Source of the DNA: Mesorhizobium sp. B1-1-8
GTDB lineage: Bacteria > Pseudomonadota > Alphaproteobacteria > Rhizobiales > Rhizobiaceae
Length of the DNA: 64,000 nucleotides
Reading direction: 5' to 3'
NCBI RefSeq assembly: GCF_006442795.2
Contig: NZ_CP083956.1
Span: 5,123,501-5,187,500, forward strand
Shown: piece after piece, positions 38,415 through 47,923 of the stretch
Layout: every line of letters starts with the position of its first letter
Position numbering within the stretch: the first letter of the stretch is position 1
The notes under the pieces: model-generated
Told to the model about the DNA's origin: nothing
The model's input: the letters and a program-made list of their open reading frames with translations, nothing else
Database searches by the model: none
Position numbers and translations under genes: made by a program

Positions 38415-39341
38415 ATGAAGCAGAACTTCACAGTCAGGCAGGGGGCGCTCGACGGCGTCGAGGCTTTCCTGAGCGTCGCCAGGCATCGCAATTTCCGAAA
38501 GGCATCGGCCGAGCTCAGGGTGACTCCGTCGGCGATCAGCCAGGCGATACGGACGCTGGAGGCGCGCATCGGCGCGGCGCTGTTCATCCGCACGACACGC
38601 AGCGTCGGCCTGACCGAAGCCGGCGAACGCTTCCTGTCGCGCGCCGGGCCGGCCTTCGAGGAACTGGTCGCGGCAAGCGAGGTGGCGCGCGACCTTGGTC
38701 AGCGGCCGGCCGGACTGCTGCGGCTCTCGGTGCCGCCGTCGGTCATGCCGGTCCTGCTGGAGCCGCTCGTTGCATCCTTCTGCCAGGCCTATCCGGAAAT
38801 CGAGCTGGAGATCGTGGCGAGCGGAGAACTCGTCGATCTTGCCGCCGAAGGGTTCGATGCCGGCATCCGGCCCGGCCAGTTCGTCGCCGCCGACATGGTC
38901 GCGGTGCGGCTGACGCCGCCGCTGCCCTTCGCCGTCGTCGGCAGTCCCGATTACCTTCGCCTGCGCAACGTCCCGGCGCGCATCGAGGACCTGCGCGGCC
39001 ATGCCTGCCTGCGCATGCGCCGTTCAAACGGGACGGTGGCGCCCTGGCCTTTCATCGACGGCAACAAGCCGGTCGAGGCCATCGTTTCAGGGCCGCTCAT
39101 CGCGCATGACTATCCCACGCTGCTTGGCGCGGCGATCCAGGGGGCAGGACTGGCGCAGGTGCCCTCGCCGCTCGCCAGCGCGCCGGTCGCCGACGGGCGG
39201 CTGCAGGAGGTGCTGAAGCCCTTCGCCGCGACCTCAGCCGGGATTTTTCTATACTATCCGGAAAAACGTCAGGTGTTGCCCAAGCTGCGCGCCTTCATCG
39301 ACCATGTCAGGCAGCACGGCAACGACGTTCTGCAAAGGTGA
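38415..39341 (+). CDS. LysR-family transcriptional regulator
   Basis: A 308-residue LysR regulator: HTH (GVEAFLSVARHRNFRKASAEL, then VTPSAISQAIRTLEARIGA) and effector domain from about residue 95 (GLLRLSVPPSVMPVLLEPL). The type is that of the regulators next to oxidoreductases/efflux genes in rhizobia. It is divergent from the methyltransferase across 85 nt, its likely target. Confidence 0.87.
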   Translation: MKQNFTVRQGALDGVEAFLSVARHRNFRKASAELRVTPSAISQAIRTLEARIGAALFIRTTRSVGLTEAGERFLSRAGPAFEELVAASEVARDLGQRPAGLLRLSVPPSVMPVLLEPLVASFCQAYPEIELEIVASGELVDLAAEGFDAGIRPGQFVAADMVAVRLTPPLPFAVVGSPDYLRLRNVPARIEDLRGHACLRMRRSNGTVAPWPFIDGNKPVEAIVSGPLIAHDYPTLLGAAIQGAGLAQVPSPLASAPVADGRLQEVLKPFAATSAGIFLYYPEKRQVLPKLRAFIDHVRQHGNDVLQR

Positions 39342-39451
39342 ACGCCTCAAGCACCTTCACTATGCGCGCGGGTATTCTTCCTGGGAAGCTTCGGCCAGCC
39401 GCCGCAGGCGCTCAGACGCGCGGCGACACGAAGGTTATGACTACCGAGGCT

Positions 39452-39787
39452 CTATTCCCTGGCATGCCAAGCAAGGAACCTGCGCATCTCCTCCCGCTTG
39501 TCTTCGGACAAACCCGCAAGCTGGCTCTCGTCCAGATATCCTTCCCGGATGAGAGTGGCAAAGACGACGATAAGTTGTGAATAGCGATAGTCGAACATCT
39601 GATCGATCGTTCGCCGCTGCTGTCGCAGATAGTCTTCGATGTCCCACATGTCGGAAGGCGTCGCCACATCGCCGGCCTTCTTTTTGAATTCGGTCATTGT
39701 TTTGCCAAGCGCCGCCTCCAGCGCCGCATCGAAGGCCCTGCGGGCGACCTTCTTTTCGGACGGGGACCATCTTGAATCGACGTTCAT
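39452..39787 (-). CDS. Hypothetical cytoplasmic protein
   Basis: A 111-residue protein with GGGAGG 8 nt before the ATG. Predicted mostly helical, highly charged, with no membrane segment: KKVARRAFDAALEAALGK near the start, DYRYSQLIVVFATLIREGYL in the middle. No family was recognised. It lies alone between a LysR gene and the XRE regulator. Confidence 0.65.
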   Translation of the reverse strand: MNVDSRWSPSEKKVARRAFDAALEAALGKTMTEFKKKAGDVATPSDMWDIEDYLRQQRRTIDQMFDYRYSQLIVVFATLIREGYLDESQLAGLSEDKREEMRRFLAWHARE

Positions 39788-39860
39788 GGAATACCTCCCT
39801 GACCCTGCAACCTCTGTCTCGGATGCGCAGCCGGCTGCAATTCGAAAAACATGCACCCTA

Positions 39861-40694
39861 TCAGCCGGAGCGGGACGCCATCAGCGCCTGGATGCGTTCG
39901 GCGTCCGCCGGCGTTGCGGGATTGTAGACGACCATGCCGAGCTCGGGGCGGCCATCGACCGCGAAGACCGAGAATTCCAACTCGATCAGCCCGACTTCGG
40001 GATGCCGGAGACGTTTCACGCCTTCACCATGGCCGGCGACGAGATCATTGTCGCGCCACAGCGCCTCGAACTCGGGGCTGATCCGGGACAGCTCTTCGAC
40101 GAGTTCAGTAACTTCGGCCCCTGCGCCAGCCCTCGCGGCATCGGCCCTGAATGACCCGACCACGAAGCGGGCGACGCTCTCCCAGTCGTCCTGCGCGGCG
40201 CGCACGCGCGGGTTGCCGAACATAAGGCGCAGGATGTTGCGCTGCTCACGCGGCAGCTTGGAATAATCGGTCAGCAGCGCGGTGGCGGCGCGGTTCCACG
40301 CAACCACGTCCCAGGTCGCGGTCTTGATGATGGCCGGACTGCCTTCCAAAGCGTCCAGCACACGCTGCAGGCGGGGTGTGACACTGTCCACTACTTTGTA
40401 GCGGACTTCCGGAGGACGCCCCAAACCAAGCATGAACAAATGCTCGCGCTCCGGCTCGGTCAGCATCAGCCCGGTTGCGATGCGGTTGAGGACGTCCGCC
40501 GACGGCGCGCCGCCGCGCCCCTGCTCCAGCCAGGTGTACCAGGTCGGGCTGATATTGGCGCGCTGAGCCACCTCTTCCCGGCGCAGGCCCTGCGTGCGCC
40601 GCCGCCCTGTGGCGAAGCCGAATGCAACCGGGTCGAGCCGCATGCGGCGATCGCGAAGAAAATTGCCCAGCTTGTTCGTCGGCTCGACAGGCAT
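39861..40694 (-). CDS. XRE-family regulator with MmyB-like ligand domain
   Basis: A 277-residue regulator. The N-terminal Cro/C1 HTH reads RTQGLRREEVAQRANISPTWYTWLEQGR; the C-terminal MmyB-like domain begins around TWDVVAWNRAATALL. This pair of domains typically regulates a divergent SDR or oxidoreductase gene; an SDR is divergent here. The intergenic region has two CATGATGA copies. Confidence 0.88.
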   Translation of the reverse strand: MPVEPTNKLGNFLRDRRMRLDPVAFGFATGRRRTQGLRREEVAQRANISPTWYTWLEQGRGGAPSADVLNRIATGLMLTEPEREHLFMLGLGRPPEVRYKVVDSVTPRLQRVLDALEGSPAIIKTATWDVVAWNRAATALLTDYSKLPREQRNILRLMFGNPRVRAAQDDWESVARFVVGSFRADAARAGAGAEVTELVEELSRISPEFEALWRDNDLVAGHGEGVKRLRHPEVGLIELEFSVFAVDGRPELGMVVYNPATPADAERIQALMASRSG

Positions 40695-40717
40695 TTCGAT
40701 CCTGTTGGCATTTATAC

Positions 40718-40747
40718 CATGATGACGTCACTACTTTAACATGATGA
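40718..40747. promoter_or_regulatory. Direct repeats in the XRE/SDR divergent region (candidate operator)
   Basis: CATGATGA occurs at 40718-40725 and 40740-40747, 22 bp apart (two helical turns). The first overlaps a palindromic TGACGTCA (40723-40730). A dimeric XRE regulator bound here would affect both promoters. This is pattern only. Confidence 0.4.
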
Positions 40748-40793
40748 GCCATCGCGCGACAAGCATCTTCGAAACAATACAGGAGACACTTCC

Positions 40794-41696
40794 ATGCGCG
40801 TATTTCTCACCGGCGCGACCGGTGTCATCGGTTCCAGAATCGTCCCCGAGCTCCTTGCAGCGGGGCATCAGGTGCTTGGGCTGACGCGATCCGACGCAGG
40901 CGCGCGATCCCTTTCGGCAGCCGGCGCCGAGCCGTATCGCGGCGACCTGGAAGACCTCGACAGCCTGCGCGAGGGCGCGGCGCGGTCGGATGCGGTGATC
41001 CACACCGCCTTCGATCACAATTTCTCGAATTTCGCGGCGAATTGCGAGAAGGATAAACGCGCGATCGAGGCGATGGGCAGTGCGCTGGCCGGCTCGGACC
41101 GGCTGCTGATCATCACGTCTGGGACCGGCATGGGCAATGCCAAGCCCGGGCAGCCGGCGAAAGAGGATGTGTTCAACACCGAGCACCCCAATCCACGCGT
41201 CCTGTCTGAATTGACCGGCGCGGCGATGGCGGAGGCCGGTGTCAAAGTGTCGGTCGTGCGGCTGCCGCAGGTCCATGACACGGTCAAGCAGGGGCTGATC
41301 ACGCCGCTGGTCGCACAGACGCGGGCAAAGGGCGTTTCAGCCTATGTCGGCGACGGCCGCAATCGCTGGCCGGCGGCTCACGTGCTGGACGTGGCCCGGC
41401 TCTACCGCCTGGCATTGGATAAGCAGCAGGCAGGCGTACGATACAACGCAGTCGCCGAGGAAGGCATCTCTACCCGCGAGATTGCGCAAGCGATCGGCGC
41501 CGGCCTCAATGTGCCGGTGGTCTCCTTGTCGCCTGAAGAGGCTGCCGATCATTTCGGTTGGCTTGCCATGTTCGCCGGCCTCGACATGCCGGCGTCCAGC
41601 GAGTGGACACGCGAGCAGCTTGGCTGGCAGCCGACCGGCCCAGGGCTGATCGCCGACCTTGAGCGGATGGATTATTCAGTCGCGGCCGCGGCGTAG
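40794..41696 (+). CDS. Extended/atypical SDR, NAD-dependent epimerase-like
   Basis: A 300-residue protein with the extended-SDR loop TGATGVIGSRIV at residue 7, GDLEDLDSL, and a TSGTGMGN segment. No clear YxxxK follows, so it is an atypical SDR like other 'NAD(P)-binding' epimerase-like proteins controlled by MmyB-type regulators. The ribosome site is GGAG at 40782-40785. It ends just before a terminator. Confidence 0.82.
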   Translation: MRVFLTGATGVIGSRIVPELLAAGHQVLGLTRSDAGARSLSAAGAEPYRGDLEDLDSLREGAARSDAVIHTAFDHNFSNFAANCEKDKRAIEAMGSALAGSDRLLIITSGTGMGNAKPGQPAKEDVFNTEHPNPRVLSELTGAAMAEAGVKVSVVRLPQVHDTVKQGLITPLVAQTRAKGVSAYVGDGRNRWPAAHVLDVARLYRLALDKQQAGVRYNAVAEEGISTREIAQAIGAGLNVPVVSLSPEEAADHFGWLAMFAGLDMPASSEWTREQLGWQPTGPGLIADLERMDYSVAAAA

Positions 41697-41709
41697 TGGG
41701 TTCATCTTC

Positions 41710-41754
41710 CCGGAGCGGTTCCGGACGATTCCAGGAACCGCCGAGCCGCTCCGG
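41710..41754. terminator. Convergent stem-loop terminator
   Basis: CCGGAGCGG (41710-41718) pairs with CCGCTCCGG (41746-41754); inside, TTCC pairs with GGAA. It lies between the SDR gene and the convergent small secreted-protein gene. Confidence 0.6.
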
Positions 41755-41768
41755 GCCATGCTTTGAGA

Positions 41769-42044
41769 CTATTTCCCGCAATGATGATCGTTGATCTTGT
41801 TCAACGCGTTCGCATCCGGCCCGGTGCGATGGTAGGAGCAGGCTCCCGCAGCCGTGGTGACCAGCATGGCGTCATAGTAGCGTGGTCCGCCGAACAGGAT
41901 GTCGATGAGGTCGCCTTCGGCGGGGACGTAGCGCTCATGCTCGACCCGACGCTCGTAATGCCGGTCGCCAGCGAAGGCCGGGGCAGACATGCCGACGATG
42001 ATGCCAAGAACGAGAGCAGGAATCGCAAGATATTTTGTCATCAT
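41769..42044 (-). CDS. Small secreted hypothetical protein
   Basis: A 91-residue protein with a clear signal peptide: MMTKY, hydrophobic core LAIPALVLGIIVGMSA, cleavage after AFA. The mature part is about 68 residues, His/Arg/Tyr rich, with two Cys. GGAAGGG precedes the ATG at 42044; the frame also opens at 42065. The family is not recognised. Confidence 0.65.
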   Translation of the reverse strand: MMTKYLAIPALVLGIIVGMSAPAFAGDRHYERRVEHERYVPAEGDLIDILFGGPRYYDAMLVTTAAGACSYHRTGPDANALNKINDHHCGK

Positions 42045-42152
42045 CGGCAGCACCCTTCCGGCCAATCGGATCTCCAGGATATAGCCAAAATCGCCAGCGG
42101 AACAAAGGTTCCCGAGTGGCCCAGCAAAGTGACCGGCAAGAGGCTCGTCCAG

Positions 42153-43013
42153 CTAATGCAGATGCCTCAGCTTGTCGGGGTTACGCATCACATAGATCGC
42201 CGCGATCTTGCCGTCCTCGATGTCGAGCGCGGTGGTCTGGAGTTCGCCATCGGCCTCCAGCGTGATGAAGCCGGGCAATCCGTTGATGAAGCCAAAACGG
42301 ACAAGCTCGGAGCGATTGTCCTGAAGCCATGCGGTTACGACCGCGTATTGTTTCATGACGGCATCGAACCCGAGAGCAGGTTCTGTTGCCGCCGGACGCT
42401 TGCCGCCGCCATCGGCGTGAGCGCTGACATCGGCGCTCAGCATTGCCCCGAGCGCCTTCATGTCGCCGCTGCGCGAGGCGTTGAAAAAGGCTTCGGCGAG
42501 TTCCAGCCCGCGCTTCTTCTCGACCTTGAAGCGCGGCCGCGCTTCGCGGACGTGGCTGCGCGCGCGGGCGGCAAGTTGCCGACAGGCGGCCGCATCACGT
42601 TCGATCTCCGCCGCGACCTCCTCGAATTGCAGCCCGAACACGTCGTGCAGCAGGAAGGCCGCCCGCTCGAGCGGCGACAGGCGTTCGAGCGCCATCATCA
42701 ACGGCAGGCTGACATCGTCCACCTCGTCGTCTTCGACGACCGGTTCGGGAAGCCAGGGGCCGACATAGGTCTCGCGCTGGCGGCGCGCCGATTTAAGCTG
42801 GTCGAGACAGAGCCGCGTCACGGTGCGGCGCAGGAACGCTTCCGGTTCGCGCACCGCGGCGCGGTCGGCCCTCATCCAGCGGATGAAGGCCTCCTGCACG
42901 CTATCCTCGGCGTCGGCGACGGAGCCCAGCATGCGGTAGGCGACCCGCATGAGTTTCGGGCGCAGCGCTTCGAAACCCGCCGCAGCGTCCTCGGATGTCG
43001 GCTCCGCGGTCAA
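42153..43013 (-). CDS. ECF41-type RNA polymerase sigma factor with SnoaL-like C-terminus
   Basis: A 286-residue ECF sigma factor. Region 2 (AYRMLGSVADAEDSVQEAFIRWMR) and region 4 (LERAAFLLHDVFGLQFEEVA) are followed by a SnoaL-like domain. All three ECF41 marks are present: WLPEP near residue 89, DGGGK near 201, NPDKL near 279. In ECF41 proteins the C-terminal domain, not a separate anti-sigma factor, controls activity. Its ATG overlaps the stop of the AhpD-like gene (ATGA), so both are translated from one mRNA. Confidence 0.93.
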   Translation of the reverse strand: MTAEPTSEDAAAGFEALRPKLMRVAYRMLGSVADAEDSVQEAFIRWMRADRAAVREPEAFLRRTVTRLCLDQLKSARRQRETYVGPWLPEPVVEDDEVDDVSLPLMMALERLSPLERAAFLLHDVFGLQFEEVAAEIERDAAACRQLAARARSHVREARPRFKVEKKRGLELAEAFFNASRSGDMKALGAMLSADVSAHADGGGKRPAATEPALGFDAVMKQYAVVTAWLQDNRSELVRFGFINGLPGFITLEADGELQTTALDIEDGKIAAIYVMRNPDKLRHLH

Positions 43014-43483
43014 GCGGCCGCCGCCTTGTTGCCGGCCCTGACGGCGGCCGGATCGACAAAGCCGCCGAAGCCGACCGCTATGCGGTTCCAGCCATTGATT
43101 ATGTTGATCATCAATGTGAGCTTGACCCGCTCCTCCTCGGAAAAGTGCGCTTTTAGCGCTTCGTAGGCGGCCTCATGCGTATGGCCTTCGCAGATCCGCG
43201 TCAGCGCCTCGGTCCAGCCGAGGGCGGCGCGCTCGCGGTCGGTATAGCACGGCGCCTCGCGCCAGGCCGACAGCAGATAGATGCGCTGCTCGGTTTCCCC
43301 CCGTTCGCGGGCATAGGTCGTGTGCATGTTGATGCAGTTGGCGCAGCCGTTGATCTGGGAAGCGCGAATTTCGATGAGTTCGGCGAGGCTCGGGTCCAGG
43401 CTGGAGGCAATGGCCAGCGACGCGCGATGCCACTCCTTCATCAGCGAAGGGGCGGCGGCAAGGGGATCAAGTCTGACGGTCAT
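43010..43483 (-). CDS. Carboxymuconolactone decarboxylase/AhpD-like protein (ECF41 partner)
   Basis: A 157-residue protein of the CMD/AhpD fold with the redox CxxC and His in NGCANCINMHTTYAR near residue 53. CMD-family proteins are the known genomic partners of ECF41 sigma factors. The start is MTVRLDP at 43483 with AAAGGAA upstream; an ATG at 43513 lies in the promoter -10 region and cannot be used if that promoter is right. The likely role is peroxidase- or decarboxylase-like; the substrate is unknown. Confidence 0.88.
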   Translation of the reverse strand: MTVRLDPLAAAPSLMKEWHRASLAIASSLDPSLAELIEIRASQINGCANCINMHTTYARERGETEQRIYLLSAWREAPCYTDRERAALGWTEALTRICEGHTHEAAYEALKAHFSEEERVKLTLMINIINGWNRIAVGFGGFVDPAAVRAGNKAAAA

Positions 43484-43513
43484 GGTCGGTTTCCTTTCTG
43501 GTTCCGACCTCAT

Positions 43514-43540
43514 GACGCGCGACCATCCGCCGATGTGACA
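43514..43540 (-). promoter_or_regulatory. ECF41-type promoter
   Basis: On the minus strand TGTCACA (43540-43534), 16 nt, CGTC (43517-43514). This is the -35/-10 pair described for ECF41 targets. It sits 31 nt upstream of the AhpD-like start, so the sigma factor probably autoregulates its own operon. Confidence 0.82.
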
Positions 43541-43588
43541 TGACGCCGGAGATTTTGCCCGGCGCCGTCAAGCTTGATGCGGTCCGCG

Positions 43589-46429
43589 CTATTCGAAGGA
43601 ATAAGTGAACCCTTCCGGGGAGGCGCCGACCGTGACCTTCGTCATCTTCTGGCCCTCGAGCGAGCGGTTGAGCACGCCGCGGCTCAGCTCCGGCAGCAGC
43701 GTGTTGGTGAGGATGGCGTCGATCATGCGGCCGCCGGATTCGATCTCGGTGCAGCGCGCCTTGATCATATCCATGACGCCGTCGCCGATCACCAGCTCGG
43801 CATCGCTGGTTGCCCTGAGCCGTCGCGCGATCTTGGCGAACTGGTGGCGGGTGATCGATTCGATCATCGAATCCGACAGCGGATAATAAGGGATGGTGAC
43901 GACGCGGCCGAGGAAAGCGGCCGGGAAGACCTTGAGCAGCGGCGCGCGCAAGGCAGTGTCCAGATCGTCGAGCCCTGCCCGCACGGTGCCGTTCCTGGTG
44001 CGCTCCATGATGACTTCGGAACCGACATTGGAGGTCAGCAGGATCAGCGAATTCTTGAAGTCGATGCGCCGGCCCTCGCTGTCGTCCATCATGCCCTTGT
44101 CGAAGACCTGGAAGAATATCTCGTGCACATCCGGATGCGCCTTTTCGACCTCGTCGAGCAGGATCACCGAATAGGGTTTTCTGCGCACCGCCTCGGTCAG
44201 GATGCCGCCCTTGCCGTAGCCGACATAGCCGGGTGGAGCGCCCTTCAGCGTCGAGACCGTGTGCGCTTCCTGGAATTCGGACATGTTGATCGAAATCAGG
44301 TTCTGTTCGCCGCCATAAAGCGTCTCGGCCAGCGCCAGCGCGGTTTCGGTCTTGCCGACGCCGGAGGGGCCGCAGAGCAGGAACACGCCGACCGGCTTTT
44401 CCGGCGCGCTAAGGCCGGCGCGGCTGGTCTGCACGCGTCTGGCGATCATCTCCATGGCATGATCCTGGCCGACGACGCGCTCGGACAGCGTGGCGGCGAG
44501 CTTGAGCGCCTTCTCGGTCTGGCTGGACAGCATCCGTCCCGTCGGAATGCCGGTCCAGTCCTGCACCACGGCGGCCACCGCATTGCGGTCGACGGAGGGC
44601 AGGATCAGCGGCGTCTCGCCCTGCGCTTCGGCAAGTTCGGCCATCAGCTCGCGCAGCCGCGCCAGATCGGCGGCGGATTCCGGCGAGGCGTCGGCTGGCG
44701 CCCCGGCCGCGGGCGCTTCCGCCTCTGCTGCGTCCGCATCGGACGCCTTGGCTTTTGCCGATTTCATGGCCTTGGCCTCGACCGGCTTGGGTTCGGGTGC
44801 TTTGGCCTGGGGCCCTTCGGCTCCAGCTGTCTCCGCGCTTGCCATTTCACCGGCGCCCTCGTCGGCGTCCACCGGATCGAGCGGCAAGCCCTCGCCGCGC
44901 AGCCTGGCGCGCAGGTCGAGGATTTCGGCCACAAGCGCCTTTTCCCGATCCCAGCGCGCCTGCGCCGCGGCCAGCGTCGTCTCGGTTTCCGCCAGCCCGG
45001 CTTCGACCCTGGCCTGCCGGTCGGTTACCTCGATGCCGATCGCCGCCTCGCGGCCGATGATGCCGCGCTCGACCTCGAGCGCCTGGCGGCGGCGCAGAAT
45101 GTCCTCGACCTCGGCCGGCGTGGCATGCTGCGAAACGGCGACGCGGGCGCAGGCGGTGTCGAGAAGGCTGACTGCCTTGTCCGGCAACTGTCGGGCCGGG
45201 ATGTAGCGATGCGACAGCGCAACCGAGGCCTCGATCGCCTCATCCAGAATCTGCACCTTGTGGTGCTGCTCCAAGACGCCGGCGACACCGCGCAGCATCA
45301 GAACGGCCACCGCCTCCGACGGCTCGTCGATCTTGACGACCTGGAAGCGGCGGGTCAGCGCCGGGTCCTTCTCGATATGCTGCTTGTATTCGGCCCAGGT
45401 CGTGGCGGCGATGGTGCGCAGCTCGCCACGCGCCAGCGCCGGCTTCAAGAGATTGGCCGCATCGCCGGTTCCGGCGGCGCCGCCGGCGCCGATCAGCGTG
45501 TGCGCCTCGTCGATGAACAGGATGATCGGCGTCTCCGAAGACTGAACCTCGTCGATGACCGCCTTCAGCCGCTTCTCGAATTCGCCCTTGACGCTGGCGC
45601 CGGCCTGCATCAGGCCGACATCGAGCATACGAACGCCGACATTCCGCAGCGTCGGCGGCACGTCGCCCTCCGCGATGCGCAAGGCAAAGCCTTCAACCAC
45701 GGCGGTCTTGCCGACGCCCGCCTCGCCGGTCAGGATCGGGTTGTTTTGCCGGCGTCGCATCAGGATATCGACGATCTGCCGGATCTCCGGATCGCGGCCG
45801 ACGACCGGATCGATCTTGCCGTCGCGGGCGCGCTGGGTGAGGTCGGTGGCGTATTTGGCCAGCGCCGAATCCCCGCCCGGTCCGCGCTTCATCGGCGCCT
45901 CGGTTGCAGCAGCGGCCCCGGCACCGGCACCGGCTTCGAGCGAGCCTTCGGTGACATCGGCGAAGCGGGAAATGACGCCGTCGGCATCGATCCTGTCGAA
46001 CTCGCCGCTGATCTTGGACAGCAGGCCTTCCAGCACCGGCGTCTTCAGGCAGGCAAGCAGGATATGGGCGCTGCGCACCTCCTTCACGCCGAATTCGAGC
46101 GTGGCCAGATTCCAGCCTTCCTGGATGGCATGAAAGATATGGTCGGAAAACTCTTCCACCGAGGTGGCGCCGTAAGGCAGCTTGTCGATGGCGCGGGTCA
46201 TATCCGCTGTTATCCGGCTCGCGTCCACGCCGGCGTCAGCGACGATCATCTGCACGTCCGAGCGCTCGGACAATACCAGCTGCTGAATGAAATGAACGAG
46301 TTCGACATAAGGATTGCCGCGCAGCTTGGCCGTGTCGGCCGCGGCCTTGAAGGCACGCTGACAGGTGGCATTGAGCTTGGCGACCAGTTCCTTGCGCTTG
46401 ATGCTCTGCGACGATCGGCGCTGTTCCAT
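43589..46429 (-). CDS. tssH: T6SS ATPase ClpV (TssH)
   Basis: A 946-residue AAA+ disaggregase that recycles the contracted TssB/TssC sheath. It has an N-terminal Clp_N domain, AAA-1 with [14 protein letters not shown] near residue 234 and [13 protein letters not shown], a coiled-coil middle domain, and AAA-2 with [16 protein letters not shown] near residue 686 and [15 protein letters not shown] low-complexity Ala/Glu/Lys/Pro-rich stretch interrupts the end of the middle domain at about 515-590. The ATG at 46429 has GGGGGCAGG upstream; a TTG five codons earlier is possible. It is divergent from the tss operon. Confidence 0.95.
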   Translation of the reverse strand: MEQRRSSQSIKRKELVAKLNATCQRAFKAAADTAKLRGNPYVELVHFIQQLVLSERSDVQMIVADAGVDASRITADMTRAIDKLPYGATSVEEFSDHIFHAIQEGWNLATLEFGVKEVRSAHILLACLKTPVLEGLLSKISGEFDRIDADGVISRFADVTEGSLEAGAGAGAAAATEAPMKRGPGGDSALAKYATDLTQRARDGKIDPVVGRDPEIRQIVDILMRRRQNNPILTGEAGVGKTAVVEGFALRIAEGDVPPTLRNVGVRMLDVGLMQAGASVKGEFEKRLKAVIDEVQSSETPIILFIDEAHTLIGAGGAAGTGDAANLLKPALARGELRTIAATTWAEYKQHIEKDPALTRRFQVVKIDEPSEAVAVLMLRGVAGVLEQHHKVQILDEAIEASVALSHRYIPARQLPDKAVSLLDTACARVAVSQHATPAEVEDILRRRQALEVERGIIGREAAIGIEVTDRQARVEAGLAETETTLAAAQARWDREKALVAEILDLRARLRGEGLPLDPVDADEGAGEMASAETAGAEGPQAKAPEPKPVEAKAMKSAKAKASDADAAEAEAPAAGAPADASPESAADLARLRELMAELAEAQGETPLILPSVDRNAVAAVVQDWTGIPTGRMLSSQTEKALKLAATLSERVVGQDHAMEMIARRVQTSRAGLSAPEKPVGVFLLCGPSGVGKTETALALAETLYGGEQNLISINMSEFQEAHTVSTLKGAPPGYVGYGKGGILTEAVRRKPYSVILLDEVEKAHPDVHEIFFQVFDKGMMDDSEGRRIDFKNSLILLTSNVGSEVIMERTRNGTVRAGLDDLDTALRAPLLKVFPAAFLGRVVTIPYYPLSDSMIESITRHQFAKIARRLRATSDAELVIGDGVMDMIKARCTEIESGGRMIDAILTNTLLPELSRGVLNRSLEGQKMTKVTVGASPEGFTYSFE

Positions 46430-46751
46430 CGAACCTGCCCCCAAAATCTGCCTGCCGATACCCTGCCATATAAGCGGCGGCTTGACAAAGCGTGTGACGG
46501 ATTAGACGCGCGGATACGGTCCGGCCGGCACACGGCTGTTGCATAGGCGTGCAACAAACACCGGATTGGCGCCCGGGCTATGCGATGAATTTCACATACC
46601 GGGTTCGCCAATCGCGCCATGGGTTTCGGCGAAGAGCATGAGCGCGTTCAGCATTCGTTAGTTGTTGAGCAGGTGCTCAATTGTGGTAGCGTGAGGCCAG
46701 TGATAACGTTAGGTCACGCAGGGATCTCAGGGCCGCTGGCTGGGGGTAGGT
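46430..46751. promoter_or_regulatory. Divergent T6SS promoter region with two palindromes
   Basis: About 320 nt without a gene. GTTGCA-N6-TGCAAC at 46538-46555 and TTGAGCA-GG-TGCTCAA at 46665-46680 are inverted repeats of operator size. The second lies about 70 nt before tssA; downstream, TTGTGG and GATAAC could form a promoter with 15-nt spacing. No convincing sigma-54 box with correct spacing was found. Both palindromes are candidates for control of clpV and tssA. Confidence 0.45.
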
Positions 46752-47918
46752 GTGATTGATCTCGCACTTTGGCTGAATCCTATAGACGGTGCGAACCCGT
46801 CGGGTGCGGACTTGCGCAACGACCCGGCATTCCACGAGTTGGAACGCCTGACCGAACAGCAGAAAAAGGTCGAGTATCAAGGAACCGGCAAATCGGAAGT
46901 GGATGTTCCGATCGACTGGTCCACAGTGCTGGCCAAGGCCGAGGAATTGCGCGGGCATGGTCGCGATCTCCGCCTGCTGGTCATCGTCACGCGCGCGCTG
47001 GCCAACGAAGACCGCCTGGCCGGGCTGGTCAATGGGCTGACCCTCATCGCGCAAACATTCGATCAGCATTGGGAAACGATGCACCCGGCCCTGCGTACCG
47101 GCACGCCACGCGACGCCGCCTTGCGCCGCATCAATGCGCTGACCGACCTGCAGAACAGCCAGGACGGCCTGCTCAAGGACCTGCGGCAGATGACTTTCTT
47201 TGCTCCGCGCGCGATCGGACCGATCAGCGGCCGCGACCTGGAACACGGCGCACTGGAAGAGCGCGTCATGCTTCTGGAAGCGGCCTCGGGGCTGAACGAC
47301 AAGGAAAAGGCGGCGCTGGTGAGCGCGCACAGCCAGTTGGTGAACCGGGTGCGCACCGGATGCATCGCGCAGGTCGAACAAGGTGCGGACGTGATGACGG
47401 CGCTGCTGGCCGATGCCCGCGCGGCGATCACCGCCCTGGAAGCGGTCGATACCGCCCTCAACCGCCACATCGACGGCAACGGCCCCACCGTCCCGGAATT
47501 AAGAAAGTTCCTGCAGCGTTTGCTGACGACGCTGGAGCGCAATTCTACCGCCGGCGCCGCTGCGAACGGCGTCGCAAAAGCCTCGCCGCAGCCGGTGGAA
47601 CCGGCAACGCCCGCCCGAAACGGTCATGGAGGCGATACTATGGCCAGTGTGGCAAGCTATGTCGAACCGAGTGCCGGGCTGCCCGACCGGATCACCTCGC
47701 GCGACGATGTCGTCAAATGCCTGGACCTGGTCGTCGCCTTCTATGACCGCACCGAGCCGTCGAGCCCTATCCCGCACCTCGCCCGCCGCGTGCGCCGCAT
47801 GGTGCACATGGATTTCGTGGAACTGATGGAAGATCTCGCCCCGTCGGGGCTGAAGGAGTTCCGGCTGCTTGCCGGTGTCCCCGATCCCAAGAAGCCGGCC
47901 CAGAAGGATGAAAGGTAG
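46752..47918 (+). CDS. tssA: T6SS protein TssA (ImpA)
   Basis: A 388-residue protein with the ImpA_N domain at the start: WLNPIDGANPSGADLRNDPAFHEL, then a WSTVLAKAEELRGHGRDLRL block. TssA caps and primes sheath assembly at the baseplate. The C-terminal part (from about 290) holds SRDDVVKCLDLVVAFYDRTEPSSPIP, typical of the short-type TssA with a C-terminal VasJ-like segment. The start is GTG with GGGGGTAGG upstream. It is the first gene of the plus-strand operon. Confidence 0.92.
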   Translation: MIDLALWLNPIDGANPSGADLRNDPAFHELERLTEQQKKVEYQGTGKSEVDVPIDWSTVLAKAEELRGHGRDLRLLVIVTRALANEDRLAGLVNGLTLIAQTFDQHWETMHPALRTGTPRDAALRRINALTDLQNSQDGLLKDLRQMTFFAPRAIGPISGRDLEHGALEERVMLLEAASGLNDKEKAALVSAHSQLVNRVRTGCIAQVEQGADVMTALLADARAAITALEAVDTALNRHIDGNGPTVPELRKFLQRLLTTLERNSTAGAAANGVAKASPQPVEPATPARNGHGGDTMASVASYVEPSAGLPDRITSRDDVVKCLDLVVAFYDRTEPSSPIPHLARRVRRMVHMDFVELMEDLAPSGLKEFRLLAGVPDPKKPAQKDER

Positions 47919-47923
47919 CGACA

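Noticed and set aside
43574..46546. A 990-codon open frame antisense to clpV, and similar long antisense frames at 712-2850, 20539-23670 and 59828-61912
   Set aside because: They lie opposite strongly conserved genes, are rich in Arg/Gly/Asp/His with no recognisable motifs, and are expected in GC-rich DNA.
46528..46600. Sigma-54 promoter upstream of tssA
   Set aside because: GGCAC and TTGC elements exist but the GG-to-GC distance is 14, not 12.
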